Below are positions 26,702 to 36,067 of a DNA stretch of 64,000 nt, one piece after another. Numbering within the stretch: the first letter of the stretch is position 1; every line of letters starts with the position of its first letter. Under the pieces are notes generated by a model. That model ran no database searches. It was given only the letters and a program-made list of their open reading frames with translations, and had not been told where the DNA came from. A program made the position numbers and the translations under genes. The DNA is from CAVYHJ01 sp963768165 [NCBI: uncultured bacterium] (GTDB lineage Bacteria > UBP4 > UBA4092). The stretch lies in NCBI GenBank assembly GCA_963768165.1, contig CAVYHJ010000026.1, positions 926,255 to 990,254 of the forward strand. Reading direction: 5' to 3'.

Positions 26702-27550
26702 TTAGAGAGTAGAGAGCCAGAAATTGTCAATAAGGCGGGTTTTGCCGATATGGACTGCCAGGCAAATTAAAACGGGGGCGTGTATCTTCGGCATATTGTT
26801 TAATGTCTGCGGGTCAACAATGGCGATATAATCAATCTTTGCCACTTTTTCCAAGGCAATTTCTTCCTGCATTATTTTGATAATTTCCTCTGCATTGACC
26901 TTGCCCTTGTTAATCAATGATTCAGCCAATTTCAAAGAGGAATACAAAATCGTAGCGGATTTTCTTTCTTCGGAGTTTAAATACGTATTGCGTGAACTCA
27001 TCGCCAATCCATCCGCTTCGCGAACCGTCGATTGGACATTGACACTTACGGGTAGATTGAGTTCTTTTACCATACGCGAAAGAATTACACATTGTTGCGC
27101 ATCTTTCTGCCCCAAATATAATATATCCGGTTGGACGAGATTTAAAAATTTCAACACAATCGTACACACGCCTTTGAAATGTCCGGGACGGAATTTCCCT
27201 TCCAATTTCTCAGCTAATTTATCCACGCTCACAAACGTCTGGTAACCGTCGGGATACATTTGTTTGTCCGAGGGTGCAAAAACTACATCCACGCCAACAT
27301 TCTCCGCCACTTCCAAATCATTTTCCATATCCCGCGGATATTTGTTGAAATCCTCACTCGGTCCAAATTGTGTCGGGTTCACATAAATGGAAAGAACCGT
27401 CAAATCGTTTTCTTTTTTGGAAGTACGTAGCAGACTGGCATGACCTTCATGCAGAAATCCCATAGTCGGAACAAAACCAATTGTTTTCCCGTCCAATTTG
27501 GCCTTCTTTGACCAACTTTGCATTTCAGAAATGGATTCGATGAGTTTCAT
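26702..27550 (-). CDS. panC: Pantothenate synthetase
   Basis: The product has 282 aa, standard for PanC. It condenses pantoate and beta-alanine with ATP to form pantothenate, the coenzyme A precursor. Motifs: FVPTMGFLHEGHASLL (the HIGH-like ATP site), YVNPTQFGPSEDFNKYPR, YLGQKDAQQ and AMSSRNTYL (KMSKS-equivalent loop). It stands alone on the minus strand about 110 bp before the epimerase start region; panB and panD are not in the window. Confidence 0.96.
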   Translation of the reverse strand: MKLIESISEMQSWSKKAKLDGKTIGFVPTMGFLHEGHASLLRTSKKENDLTVLSIYVNPTQFGPSEDFNKYPRDMENDLEVAENVGVDVVFAPSDKQMYPDGYQTFVSVDKLAEKLEGKFRPGHFKGVCTIVLKFLNLVQPDILYLGQKDAQQCVILSRMVKELNLPVSVNVQSTVREADGLAMSSRNTYLNSEERKSATILYSSLKLAESLINKGKVNAEEIIKIMQEEIALEKVAKIDYIAIVDPQTLNNMPKIHAPVLICLAVHIGKTRLIDNFWLSTL

Positions 27551-27661
27551 GACTGGTTAACTAAATGAATAATATCATTGCTAATTATTTTGTAAATTGT
27601 AATCCTACATTAATAAATCAAAAAGGAGCTAAGACCTAATAAAAAAATTAATTATTCTGTT

Positions 27662-28705
27662 TTACTCTGTTACTTCAACCACGACGCCTTTGGTTTCCTT
27701 GAGGGGTTGTTTAGGGGTGACGCCGAGACCGGGGCCATCGGGGAGATGAATCCAACCGTGATCCAGAGTCATTCCAGTATAGGGGTCGTCCGCCAATAAG
27801 AGATGCCCGTCCAAATCGGCGTAATTGACGAGCGGACTGATATGCGCCGCCGCGGTAATCGCCACAGAACTTTCCAGCATACATCCCAGCATGGTTTGCA
27901 GACCATGTGCCCGTGCCGTGTGAATCGTCCGAATCGCTTCCCGTAATCCACCGGTTTTCATGATTTTAATATTTACCCCATGGCAAAATCCAGCGACTTT
28001 CGGTACGTCACAAGACTCCCGCACACTCTCATCAAGAAAGACCGGAAGCTTGGAATCTTTAAAAATCTTTTTCAATCCATCGGTATCTTCCGGCGGTAAA
28101 GGTTGTTCGATAAATTCAACTTTTAATTCCACTAACTCATCAATATACTTAATTGCATCTTTAATTTTCCATCTACAATTACAATCCACCCGCAAGGTGT
28201 GATGGGGAAGAGCCTCCCTAATTTTTCGCATGACATTCATATCGTCCTGCCCGCCAAGTTTGATTTTGAGAATTGGGTAATGTTTTGCCTCTATTGCTTT
28301 CCTCACCATTTCTGGCGTTTCGGCAATTCCAATGGTAAATGAGGTTTGCGGTGCACGCAGAGCCGATAATCCGAATAATTGATACAAGGGAATATTCAAT
28401 CGTTTGGCGACCAAATCATGTAACGCAATATCCACCGCGGCTTTCAATATCCGGCTATCGGAATGAGCGGAAACTCGCCGTAAAATATCGTCAATTTGAA
28501 ACGGGTCGTCCCCCAACGCCCCAATGACATTGGCAATCTCACCCAAAGTCGTATCCAATGTATCCTGGAAATATCTTGTGGATGCGGCTTCCCCAATTCC
28601 ATCATCTATTTCCAAAAAAAGATTATTGACTTTGCTGGTCGTCCCTCGGGCAATCCCAAAGGGAACGACGGTATGCATTTCGCAAATTTGATAATGAACT
28701 TTCAT
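27662..28705 (-). CDS. Enolase-superfamily dipeptide epimerase (L-Ala-D/L-Glu epimerase-like)
   Basis: The product has 347 aa; GGAGAG precedes the ATG. An N-terminal capping domain (~1-120) is followed by the (beta/alpha)7 barrel. The two catalytic Lys are in PILKIKLGG and VNIKIMKTGG. Metal ligands are in LRVDCNCRW (Asp), EFIEQPL (Glu) and VFLDESV (Asp). This is the muconate-lactonizing subgroup pattern of L-Ala-D/L-Glu epimerases, which recycle murein peptides. Other dipeptide specificities are possible. The mazG gene ends 9 bp upstream. Confidence 0.85.
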   Translation of the reverse strand: MKVHYQICEMHTVVPFGIARGTTSKVNNLFLEIDDGIGEAASTRYFQDTLDTTLGEIANVIGALGDDPFQIDDILRRVSAHSDSRILKAAVDIALHDLVAKRLNIPLYQLFGLSALRAPQTSFTIGIAETPEMVRKAIEAKHYPILKIKLGGQDDMNVMRKIREALPHHTLRVDCNCRWKIKDAIKYIDELVELKVEFIEQPLPPEDTDGLKKIFKDSKLPVFLDESVRESCDVPKVAGFCHGVNIKIMKTGGLREAIRTIHTARAHGLQTMLGCMLESSVAITAAAHISPLVNYADLDGHLLLADDPYTGMTLDHGWIHLPDGPGLGVTPKQPLKETKGVVVEVTE

Positions 28706-28714
28706 AAAACTCTC

Positions 28715-29506
28715 CTAAATTAATAATTGCCTTTCTTTACGTTTTGCATGATTCCAAAGTTGGTCCAATTCCTCCAACTTCATATCTTCCAATTTTCTTC
28801 CCGCTTGTTTCGCCTGTTCTTCCATACTGGAAAAACGGGAGGAAAACTTTTCCAATGTTCGCTGTAAAGCGATTTCCGGACTGACATTCAAAAAACGGGA
28901 TACGTTAACCAACGCGAACAATAAATCTCCCAACTCATCTTCGATTTTATCCCGGTTTTTACTCTCGATAGCTTTAGTAAACTCCGCCAATTCCTCTTTA
29001 ACTTTATCAAAAGCGGGCGCGACTTCATGCCAATCGAATCCGACACGCGATGCCCGTTCCTGAATCCGTTGCGCTTTCAGCAATGCGGGGAGTGTTGCCG
29101 GTAAACCGTCCAAAATGGATTTGCGGGTTTCTCCCTTTTCAATAGCCTTGTTTTTCTCCCAATTTTTAATCACTTCATTCGCTGTATTCAGTTTTTCTTC
29201 ACCAAAAACGTGGGGATGGCGGTTATATAATTTTTCGTAGGAATAGGACAGCACATCGTCAATGTTAAATTGTTTTTTTTCACTGGCGATTTTGGAAAGG
29301 AATAAAACCTGATATAGTAAATCTCCCAATTCTTCTTTTAGATTCACCGGGTTGGGGTCATCAATTGCTTCCACCACTTCGTAGGCTTCCTCTAATACAA
29401 AGGGTTTGAGCGACTCCGCCGTTTGTTCCCTATCCCAAGGACATCCGCCCGGGTCACGCAACCGGTTCATTAACCAAACTAATTTTTCAAAAGGGGATTT
29501 TTCCAT
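28715..29506 (-). CDS. mazG: Nucleoside triphosphate pyrophosphohydrolase
   Basis: The product has 263 aa, typical of the two-domain MazG. It hydrolyses NTPs and dNTPs to NMP and pyrophosphate as housekeeping. The first domain has GGCPWDREQT, then EEAYEVVEAID and the metal motif KEELGDLLYQVLFLSKIA. The second repeats the fold with ELGDLLFALVNVSRFL. CPWDxxQTxxSL is the family signature. It is followed by the epimerase gene on the same strand. Confidence 0.95.
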   Translation of the reverse strand: MEKSPFEKLVWLMNRLRDPGGCPWDREQTAESLKPFVLEEAYEVVEAIDDPNPVNLKEELGDLLYQVLFLSKIASEKKQFNIDDVLSYSYEKLYNRHPHVFGEEKLNTANEVIKNWEKNKAIEKGETRKSILDGLPATLPALLKAQRIQERASRVGFDWHEVAPAFDKVKEELAEFTKAIESKNRDKIEDELGDLLFALVNVSRFLNVSPEIALQRTLEKFSSRFSSMEEQAKQAGRKLEDMKLEELDQLWNHAKRKERQLLI

Positions 29507-29640
29507 AAAGTTGTGTAAGAATAGTTTACTTCATTTCGACCGTGTCTGTATATATCCTCTTACATTTTTGGGAGACTACAAAGCAGGATATGTTATACTA
29601 ATTCATAGTTCAAAAAAGGGCGGTAGGAGGAGGTAGGTCT

Positions 29641-29982
29641 GTGAATAATGAATTTCGATCCGGTTCCAAAAATCCTTCAGACTCAATGACTCCACTCATG
29701 AATGATGTGGATAGAGAAGGATTGATTCGACTGCTTGATTTTATTCTTCAAAAGCAGGTGGATAAACAGCCTCTCACCGCGTTGGAAGTCCATCGCCATT
29801 TTTTAGAATCCACAAAAGGAAGCAAGGTTGCCCTCGCTCTGGGGGGTAAAAAATTACTCCAACAATTGGAAAGTATGGAGATTATCCGTCTTCGTAAACA
29901 AGTTGGCAAAGCCATCGTCCAGTGTATGGAACTCACGGAAAAAGGCGCGCAATATCTTCAGAAGCTGCGGGATTTTTCCTGA
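29641..29982 (+). CDS. Small winged-helix-like protein, unrecognised
   Basis: The product has 113 aa and starts at GTG, with AGGAGGAGG just upstream. Residues ~20-113 look like a winged helix: a helical LIRLLDFILQKQ, a recognition-helix-like KVALALGGKKLLQQLESME, then a beta-rich LRKQVGKAIVQCMELTEKG and a final helix. It may be a small transcription regulator. No family can be named. It is divergent from mazG and converges on the cytochrome gene. Confidence 0.6.
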   Translation: MNNEFRSGSKNPSDSMTPLMNDVDREGLIRLLDFILQKQVDKQPLTALEVHRHFLESTKGSKVALALGGKKLLQQLESMEIIRLRKQVGKAIVQCMELTEKGAQYLQKLRDFS

Positions 29983-30053
29983 CCCGCTCTAAAAAATCAC
30001 TTCAGTCCAATCCTTGTGATTTCTTCGCGTAACCGCTGTTTCTTGTTTTCATT

Positions 30054-31142
30054 TTAATTGAAGAAATGACAGGAGGTACATGGGAATTTCGGTGGATGAG
30101 GAGGCATAGTCGCACCCGTATTTGGATGATAATGGCAATTCATACAATTATGGGTCGCCATGTATTGCCAGGGAACTGACGCATTGGGTGGCAGATTTTG
30201 AGTTACATTGGTTGTTGCGGAATGTTGTGGATTTTGATGGCAGATAATACAATCCGTATCTTTTTTCGGCAAATGACATACGACACAATGGAACTGTACC
30301 CATCCGGCGGTATGGCTGGAGGGGGGAGTATTCTCGTGGCATTTCACGCAAAAATCCACCTTGTGACAGGTTATACATTTTTTGCGTTCCCATTTTACGG
30401 TTAAAGCATGACCACGCTTTTTCCAAAATACCGTATGATTCTCAGGCTCTTCCACCTGGTGACATTTTACACAGGCATCCTGTGTATGACACATGATACA
30501 TCGAGTATTTTTCTTGAGTGACATATCCCCGTGAATCTTGTTCCAGTTGCCTGAATGCCACACCGGCGGATGATCCTTATCCCATGTCGGGTGACAGGAT
30601 TGGCATGCCATTGTAGCTTTTTTCATTTGATGGCATTTAAGACAGGTCTCCATTGCAGGATAGGATGTCCCGTCAATGGTATCACTGCTATCAATTCTCG
30701 GGTGACAGGCTTCACAATCCAATCCTGCTTTGACATGCGTCGCATGGGAAAATACAATTTTCGAAAATATAGGAGGAATAGGAGATATTATTGGGCGACC
30801 CTCAAAGTTGGTTTTTCCTTTGGTTTGAACATGGCATTTTAAACATTCCCTGTCCGGTTTTTCCATTGTAATGGCATGACAATTGATACAGGCATCATGA
30901 TTAGGCATCCCAGCTTTTAGTCCGGTATCCGCTGTAGCATGACACATATCGCAGGATAATCCTCTATCCAAATGTTTCTTGTGAGAAAACTTGATTCCAC
31001 TGGCACTTTCTTCCTTACATCCGTTAATAAAAAATATTGATAAAAACATCATAATGACCAATACTATTGGAGAATAGGCAACCACAAATCGTTTCACTAA
31101 ACGAATTCCATCCGTTACATATAGATTGATTATTCTATTCAT
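30054..31142 (-). CDS. 14-haem c-type cytochrome lipoprotein
   Basis: The product has 362 aa with fourteen CxxCH haem-binding motifs spread from residue ~65 to the last residues, one per ~21 residues. One hydrophobic N-terminal segment ends in FFINGC (Cys ~42), a lipobox, so the protein is probably anchored in a membrane from the periplasm or cell surface. The long basic tail before the segment suggests the true start might be further in. The gene lies 18 bp after an outer-membrane barrel gene. Spaced haems of this number usually form a wire for electron transfer, so a porin-cytochrome conduit is likely. Length and haem count differ from the classic 10-haem MtrA. Confidence 0.88.
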   Translation of the reverse strand: MNRIINLYVTDGIRLVKRFVVAYSPIVLVIMMFLSIFFINGCKEESASGIKFSHKKHLDRGLSCDMCHATADTGLKAGMPNHDACINCHAITMEKPDRECLKCHVQTKGKTNFEGRPIISPIPPIFSKIVFSHATHVKAGLDCEACHPRIDSSDTIDGTSYPAMETCLKCHQMKKATMACQSCHPTWDKDHPPVWHSGNWNKIHGDMSLKKNTRCIMCHTQDACVKCHQVEEPENHTVFWKKRGHALTVKWERKKCITCHKVDFCVKCHENTPPSSHTAGWVQFHCVVCHLPKKDTDCIICHQNPQHSATTNVTQNLPPNASVPWQYMATHNCMNCHYHPNTGATMPPHPPKFPCTSCHFFN

Positions 31143-31160
31143 TCTTGTATTCCATTATTT

Positions 31161-32588
31161 TTAAAAACTATAGGATAATGACGTTACAACCTCGTAATAT
31201 GGGTCATTGCCTGTTTCTTGTTCATCTTGTACTTTAGTATAAAATTGCCAGCTTTCATTTATCTGCCATTTCCATTTCAAATAGTAGGTACGAACATTTA
31301 CCATCTCTTCATTGGTGTCATAGTTATACTTATACTTTTGAAAGTCCGTTCCTATTTGAATACGATTCTTCTTGCTCCAGCGATACGCTAATTCCGCGCC
31401 AAGAGTATCAAAATGGTCACCCGGGACGTTGTAATATACGGTGGCTTGATTAGGACCTGTGTTATCCACGGCACGCGGATTGCCATTCAGTTCAGCAGTA
31501 CTGCTAGTCGTATATGCATGGGTTTCCCATCGTTCAAACGTTACCGATAAGTCTAAATCTTTTACGACAATATTCCGAAATGTTACACCGCCAAAATACA
31601 AATTATACTGACGGTTAAACTCGTCTTCATAATCAGAATTATTCAAATCTCGATGGGTATATCCGGCATTTAATGTAAAATGCTCACCCAGTTCTTTATA
31701 CGTTCCAAAGGTTACCATATTAAACGGTTGGTAATCCCCAATCGCTTGATAATAAGCGGAGAATTGGTCGGAATAATCCAATAATTCGTTAATCTGACGG
31801 TAATACGTGGCATTAAAATTTAAACCTAAAGCAGGCAAAGTGTACGTTCCTTCCAATTCTAAATCGCGAGGGTCGTTATTAAGGAACGTATAATTCTCAT
31901 TGAAACTCAAATAATCCCCAAAATACTGTTTGGCATTGAATCCTAAATAATTATCACTATAACTGTCCTGGCTGAAATTCATAAATGCCAATCCGAAACT
32001 GCCATATCTCCACGGATGCCAATCCAGACTACCACCCCAAGTCAGGTTCCCGTCCGAAGTATAATAATCCACCGGTTTCCCGATAAATGTTTCCAAATCA
32101 AAATCACCCAGGTCATCCCATTTAAAACTGGCTCCGTCAAAATGTACAAAATTTAATTGATAAAGATACTGCCGTCCCAACCGAAGGTCTGTAGGACCTA
32201 ACACATCTTTGATATCGGTATATAAATAATAAAGGTCACCTTTATTTCGCTGGCTATAGGTATCCGAAATACCTTCAAATGAATAATAAGTTGAATTTCG
32301 TTGGTAAGTATCGTATCCGTTCAATTCTTCATAAAATTTCATAGCAAGAGCCACAGATACTTTTCCGTCAAACAATCCATCCACATTTAAGTAAAGATTC
32401 TGGGATAAATCGTTGGCAGATTGGCCCCCTTGAAATCTCCCTTGATATTGGAAATTTAAGGTACCGGAATATTTGATGGGAGTAGAAGACGCAAGAGTTG
32501 TATCTTGAGATGGGACGTCGTCTCCCCAGCCGGATATCGGTATACTTATCAGCGTACCTACAATGCCCAATACAATCAACATCTTCAT
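31161..32588 (-). CDS. Outer-membrane beta-barrel protein, porin partner of the multihaem cytochrome
   Basis: The product has 475 aa from the ATG at 32588 (AAGGTGAG upstream). A signal peptide (~1-22) is followed by many amphipathic strands rich in Tyr, Phe, Trp and Asn, separated by polar turns. The chain ends in SLSYSF, the C-terminal aromatic signal for outer-membrane insertion. There are no Cys pairs. Length suggests about 20 strands, smaller than MtrB/PioB. Being first in an operon with a 14-haem cytochrome, it probably sheaths that cytochrome across the outer membrane. A simple substrate porin is the alternative. Confidence 0.75.
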   Translation of the reverse strand: MKMLIVLGIVGTLISIPISGWGDDVPSQDTTLASSTPIKYSGTLNFQYQGRFQGGQSANDLSQNLYLNVDGLFDGKVSVALAMKFYEELNGYDTYQRNSTYYSFEGISDTYSQRNKGDLYYLYTDIKDVLGPTDLRLGRQYLYQLNFVHFDGASFKWDDLGDFDLETFIGKPVDYYTSDGNLTWGGSLDWHPWRYGSFGLAFMNFSQDSYSDNYLGFNAKQYFGDYLSFNENYTFLNNDPRDLELEGTYTLPALGLNFNATYYRQINELLDYSDQFSAYYQAIGDYQPFNMVTFGTYKELGEHFTLNAGYTHRDLNNSDYEDEFNRQYNLYFGGVTFRNIVVKDLDLSVTFERWETHAYTTSSTAELNGNPRAVDNTGPNQATVYYNVPGDHFDTLGAELAYRWSKKNRIQIGTDFQKYKYNYDTNEEMVNVRTYYLKWKWQINESWQFYTKVQDEQETGNDPYYEVVTSLSYSF

Positions 32589-32836
32589 CAACTTCTCACC
32601 TTATAATATAATGTTTTCCACGATATAATACAGAGAATATCCTAAAAAGGCAATCATTTTCTTGCCCTATTTGTAAAACATAATTTCCGGGAAAGAGTTC
32701 CCAAGCCCCGATGGCGTCATTTGAGGCGATTTCACAAGAGTTAGCCCCCTTTCCTCATGTTATTTCATCAAAAATCAGTCTCCCTTCAGTCCGTTTGAAT
32801 TGCCCGTCCGGGGATTTTTTGATAGCATAAGATTCA

Positions 32837-34165
32837 ATGCTTCAAGAATTTGGAATGGTGCTACTTAAAATTGCAGCGATATTGGCGCTGGTACTTTTAA
32901 ACGGCTTTTTTGTCGCCTGTGAGTTTGCTCTTGTCAAAGTCCGGGAAACAAAAATTGATACTCTTGCCGAAAAAGGTGATATTCGCGCCCGCATCGCTCA
33001 ATCTATTGTTAAAAATCTGAGTGCCTATCTTCCCGCGACACAATTGGGAATTACGATTGCGAGTCTTGGTCTGGGTTGGCTGGGAGAACCTCTGGTCGCC
33101 AATTTGCTAACCCCTGCCTTGCAAGCCGTGGATATTACTTCTCCGAAAGTGATCGCCGGAATCGCCGTCACTACCGGGTTCGTGATTATTACTTCCTTGC
33201 ATATCGTCATCGGTGAACTTGTTCCCAAATCTTTGGCGATTCAACGCACGGAAGGCGCCGCGTTATGGCTCTCCATTCCGTTAAAAGCGTTTTATTACGT
33301 CTTTTATCCGGCAATCCATGTTTTAAATTTGGCATCCGGCTATATTTTGAAACTGTTAAATCTCCCTCCCGCGACAGATTCCGAGATGGCTCATTCCCCC
33401 GAAGAATTACGCATGATTGTAAATGAATCCAGGGACAGCGGGCAACTATCCACAGTTGGCGCTCAACTCATGCAGCGCGTGCTCACTTTCACCACCCGCA
33501 CCGTAAAAGACATCATGGTTCCCAAAACCAATATGGTGGGTTTGGACATACACGCCAAAGCCGATACGATTTTAGAAATCGCCTTTGAGAGCGCTTATTC
33601 ACGAATGCCGGTCTATGACGGAACTCTCGATAAAATTGTCGGCGTCGTTTACATCAAAGATTTTCTGGCGATGGAAGAACACCGGTCCCTAATTCATCTT
33701 ACCGATATTCTGCGCACCGCTTATTTTATTCCGGAGACCATGAAAGTCGGTCAGTTGTTACGAGAACTCCAAAGGCGCAAATATCACATGGCGATTGTCG
33801 TAGATGAGTATGGCGTTACCACGGGTCTCGTCACGATGGAAGATGTCCTTGAAGAAATTGTCGGTGAAATTCAGGACGAGTATGACACGGAAGAAGAGCG
33901 GGTTCAAAAATTGAAAGATGGCTCGCTGGTTGTGGATGGAACCATGAGCATCCATGACCTGACACGCTACCACGGCATTAAGTTTCCTGAAACTGAGGAA
34001 TTTGAATCCGTCAGCGGGTTTCTCCTGTCGCGCCTGGGAAAAATCCCCACCGGTGGGGAAACCGTTCGCCACGATGACCAAATTTTTACCGTTGTTGACG
34101 TTGCCTCCAATCGTATTAAAAAAGTTAAGATTGTCGTTTTAACAGGTACCAAAAGCAAACTCTAA
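32837..34165 (+). CDS. HlyC/CorC-family membrane protein (DUF21-CBS-CorC)
   Basis: The product has 442 aa. The DUF21/CNNM membrane domain has four hydrophobic segments at ~5-165, including the typical LNGFFVACEFALVKVR and ATQLGITIASLGLGWLGE. Next come two CBS domains (~205-335; VPKTNMVGLD, VDEYGVTTGLVTMEDVLEEIVGEIQDE) and a C-terminal CorC_HlyC domain. The family is linked to magnesium and cobalt homeostasis and not truly to haemolysis. The next gene starts 12 bp downstream. Confidence 0.9.
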   Translation: MLQEFGMVLLKIAAILALVLLNGFFVACEFALVKVRETKIDTLAEKGDIRARIAQSIVKNLSAYLPATQLGITIASLGLGWLGEPLVANLLTPALQAVDITSPKVIAGIAVTTGFVIITSLHIVIGELVPKSLAIQRTEGAALWLSIPLKAFYYVFYPAIHVLNLASGYILKLLNLPPATDSEMAHSPEELRMIVNESRDSGQLSTVGAQLMQRVLTFTTRTVKDIMVPKTNMVGLDIHAKADTILEIAFESAYSRMPVYDGTLDKIVGVVYIKDFLAMEEHRSLIHLTDILRTAYFIPETMKVGQLLRELQRRKYHMAIVVDEYGVTTGLVTMEDVLEEIVGEIQDEYDTEEERVQKLKDGSLVVDGTMSIHDLTRYHGIKFPETEEFESVSGFLLSRLGKIPTGGETVRHDDQIFTVVDVASNRIKKVKIVVLTGTKSKL

Positions 34166-34177
34166 GGGGAAATCATT

Positions 34178-35185
34178 ATGCAAGCCGCTGTCTTTGAAGC
34201 TATCAAAAATTTGCAGGTAAAAAATATTAAAGAGCCGAAGCCCAAAGCCGGCGAAGTCATTGTCAAAACTCACAATTGTGGAATTTGCGCCACGGATGTC
34301 CATATTTATGATGGCGAATTTCTGGCGAAATATCCTGTCGTCGGTGGGCATGAAATGACCGGTGAAATCGTGGAAATCGGCGAGGGCGTGGACACATTTA
34401 AAGTAGGTGACCGTGTCACCGTTGACCCTCATGTCCCTTGCGGGAAATGTTTTTATTGCAAAATTAACCGGCAAAATCACTGTTTCAATTGGAATGGCAT
34501 CGGCATCACCCGTAACGGTGGATTCGGAGAATATGCCGCCGTGCCACAGGAATGTGTCTACTCAATTGGCGATTTATCTTACGACGTCGCCGCTTTCGTC
34601 GAACCATTGTCCTGTGTCGTGTACGGTTTGGACAGAATACAAGTTCAACCGGGAGATGAAGTCCTAATTTTCGGCGCCGGCCCCATCGGCATGTTACTTT
34701 TGCAAGGACTCAAACAAGCGGGTGCATCGAAAGTTATCATCACCGACCGCATCGCCTGGCGATTGAAAAGAGCCGAACAGCTTGGCGCCACTGCTACGAT
34801 TCTTGCAGACGAGAAACAACCGCAAAAATTGAAAGACCTGTCCCCTCTCGGATACGATATCGTGGTAGATGCGTCCGGCAATTCCAATGTCGTTGAGGGC
34901 ATGTTCCCCTACGCGCGCTCCGGTGGAAAAATCTTATTTTTCGGAGTCTGTTCTCCTCACGCGAAAATCACCATCAGCCCATACGACGTGTACCGCCGGG
35001 ATTTGCACATCTACGGTTCTTTTGCGCTGAACCGCACTTTCGTTCCCGCGATTCGTTTATTACAGCAGAAAAAAGTAATCACCGAACCTGTCCTCGGCCA
35101 CCAATTTCAAATCAAGGATATGGTCAAAGCACTCGGCATGGTCACTAACGCCGGAGAGTCGGCAAAGATTCAAATTACTTACTAA
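34178..35185 (+). CDS. Zinc-dependent medium-chain alcohol dehydrogenase
   Basis: The product has 335 aa. Catalytic zinc ligands are in NCGICATDVHIYDG (Cys) and VGGHEMTGEI (His-Glu). The structural zinc site is CGKCFYCKINRQNHC (four Cys). The Rossmann loop is FGAGPIGMLL. The pattern fits the threonine/sorbitol/galactitol dehydrogenase group. It oxidises a polyol or similar alcohol with NAD(P). It is likely co-transcribed with the CorC-like gene before it; the substrate is unknown. Confidence 0.88.
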   Translation: MQAAVFEAIKNLQVKNIKEPKPKAGEVIVKTHNCGICATDVHIYDGEFLAKYPVVGGHEMTGEIVEIGEGVDTFKVGDRVTVDPHVPCGKCFYCKINRQNHCFNWNGIGITRNGGFGEYAAVPQECVYSIGDLSYDVAAFVEPLSCVVYGLDRIQVQPGDEVLIFGAGPIGMLLLQGLKQAGASKVIITDRIAWRLKRAEQLGATATILADEKQPQKLKDLSPLGYDIVVDASGNSNVVEGMFPYARSGGKILFFGVCSPHAKITISPYDVYRRDLHIYGSFALNRTFVPAIRLLQQKKVITEPVLGHQFQIKDMVKALGMVTNAGESAKIQITY

Positions 35186-35261
35186 AGAACACCTCACCCC
35201 CATTACTGCTCGTTACTAAGGAGAGGAGAGAGGAGGTGTGAAGTAATATAAGTTATTAATC

Positions 35262-35951
35262 ATGTTTATCGAAATCCTCGTTACGATGGTCATCATCCTG
35301 ATTTTGAATTTTGGGGTGGACTTGGGTCCCAACGCTATTTGGATTTTGGCAGGAGTTGGCATAGGCGCTTTCCTGGTGACCCATTGGATTTCCACCCGTT
35401 TCAGTGAAGCTATCACAGGCGGAGCATCGGGCATGGGCGGAGATGGTCGGATTGCCGAAGACACCCCACTTGGAAAATGGATCAGTCGAATCATTGTTAC
35501 TGTTTGTTTCTGCGGTGCCGCCCTTGGGATTTATTGGTGGTTCACGTACCAGCCGCCCCCTCAAGAAGAACGAGTTTCTTTAATGAATGGCAACTACCCG
35601 CTTCCCAAAGACCTAAAAATATCCGGTAAACAAATCATTATCGAAGGGGACAATAGCATTTACCCTGTCGCCTGCACGGAACAGGAAGTTCAACGTATTT
35701 TGCAACACGCGTTTGCTCTGCCTAAAGAAGACGACCAAAAACAATGGGCATCTCACTACTACACCATTGGGATGAGATATTACACCTACGCCAAAGAAGG
35801 GACACAAGGTTGGGACAGAAACGCCTGCTACGCCTTCGCCCGTAATAATTTCACCATCTCTTCCCGACTCCCCAGCAACGGTACCATCCGTATCGAATCC
35901 CAAACCGCCTTGCTGGATTGTATCCATGAACTCATCCCGCCAAAATATTGA
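35262..35951 (+). CDS. Membrane protein of unknown function
   Basis: The product has 229 aa. Hydrophobic segments at ~3-20 and ~25-42 and a third at ~75-95 (IIVTVCFCGAALGIYWWF) are followed by a soluble domain of ~130 residues. That domain contains two helices with aromatic residues (ASHYYTIGMRYYTYAKEG; NACYAFARNNFTISS), reminiscent of a TPR-like helical pair. No family is recognised. It is transcribed in the direction of the dehydrogenase, 76 bp away. Confidence 0.6.
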   Translation: MFIEILVTMVIILILNFGVDLGPNAIWILAGVGIGAFLVTHWISTRFSEAITGGASGMGGDGRIAEDTPLGKWISRIIVTVCFCGAALGIYWWFTYQPPPQEERVSLMNGNYPLPKDLKISGKQIIIEGDNSIYPVACTEQEVQRILQHAFALPKEDDQKQWASHYYTIGMRYYTYAKEGTQGWDRNACYAFARNNFTISSRLPSNGTIRIESQTALLDCIHELIPPKY

Positions 35952-36067
35952 CCAAATCCCCTATTTGTTTTATTATTCAGTGAGACGGGAAATAGATAAG
36001 TACGGACGGGAAAACCCCGCCCCTACCATTCACGACGCCGCACATTCGAAAGAATAAAGGAGAACTA

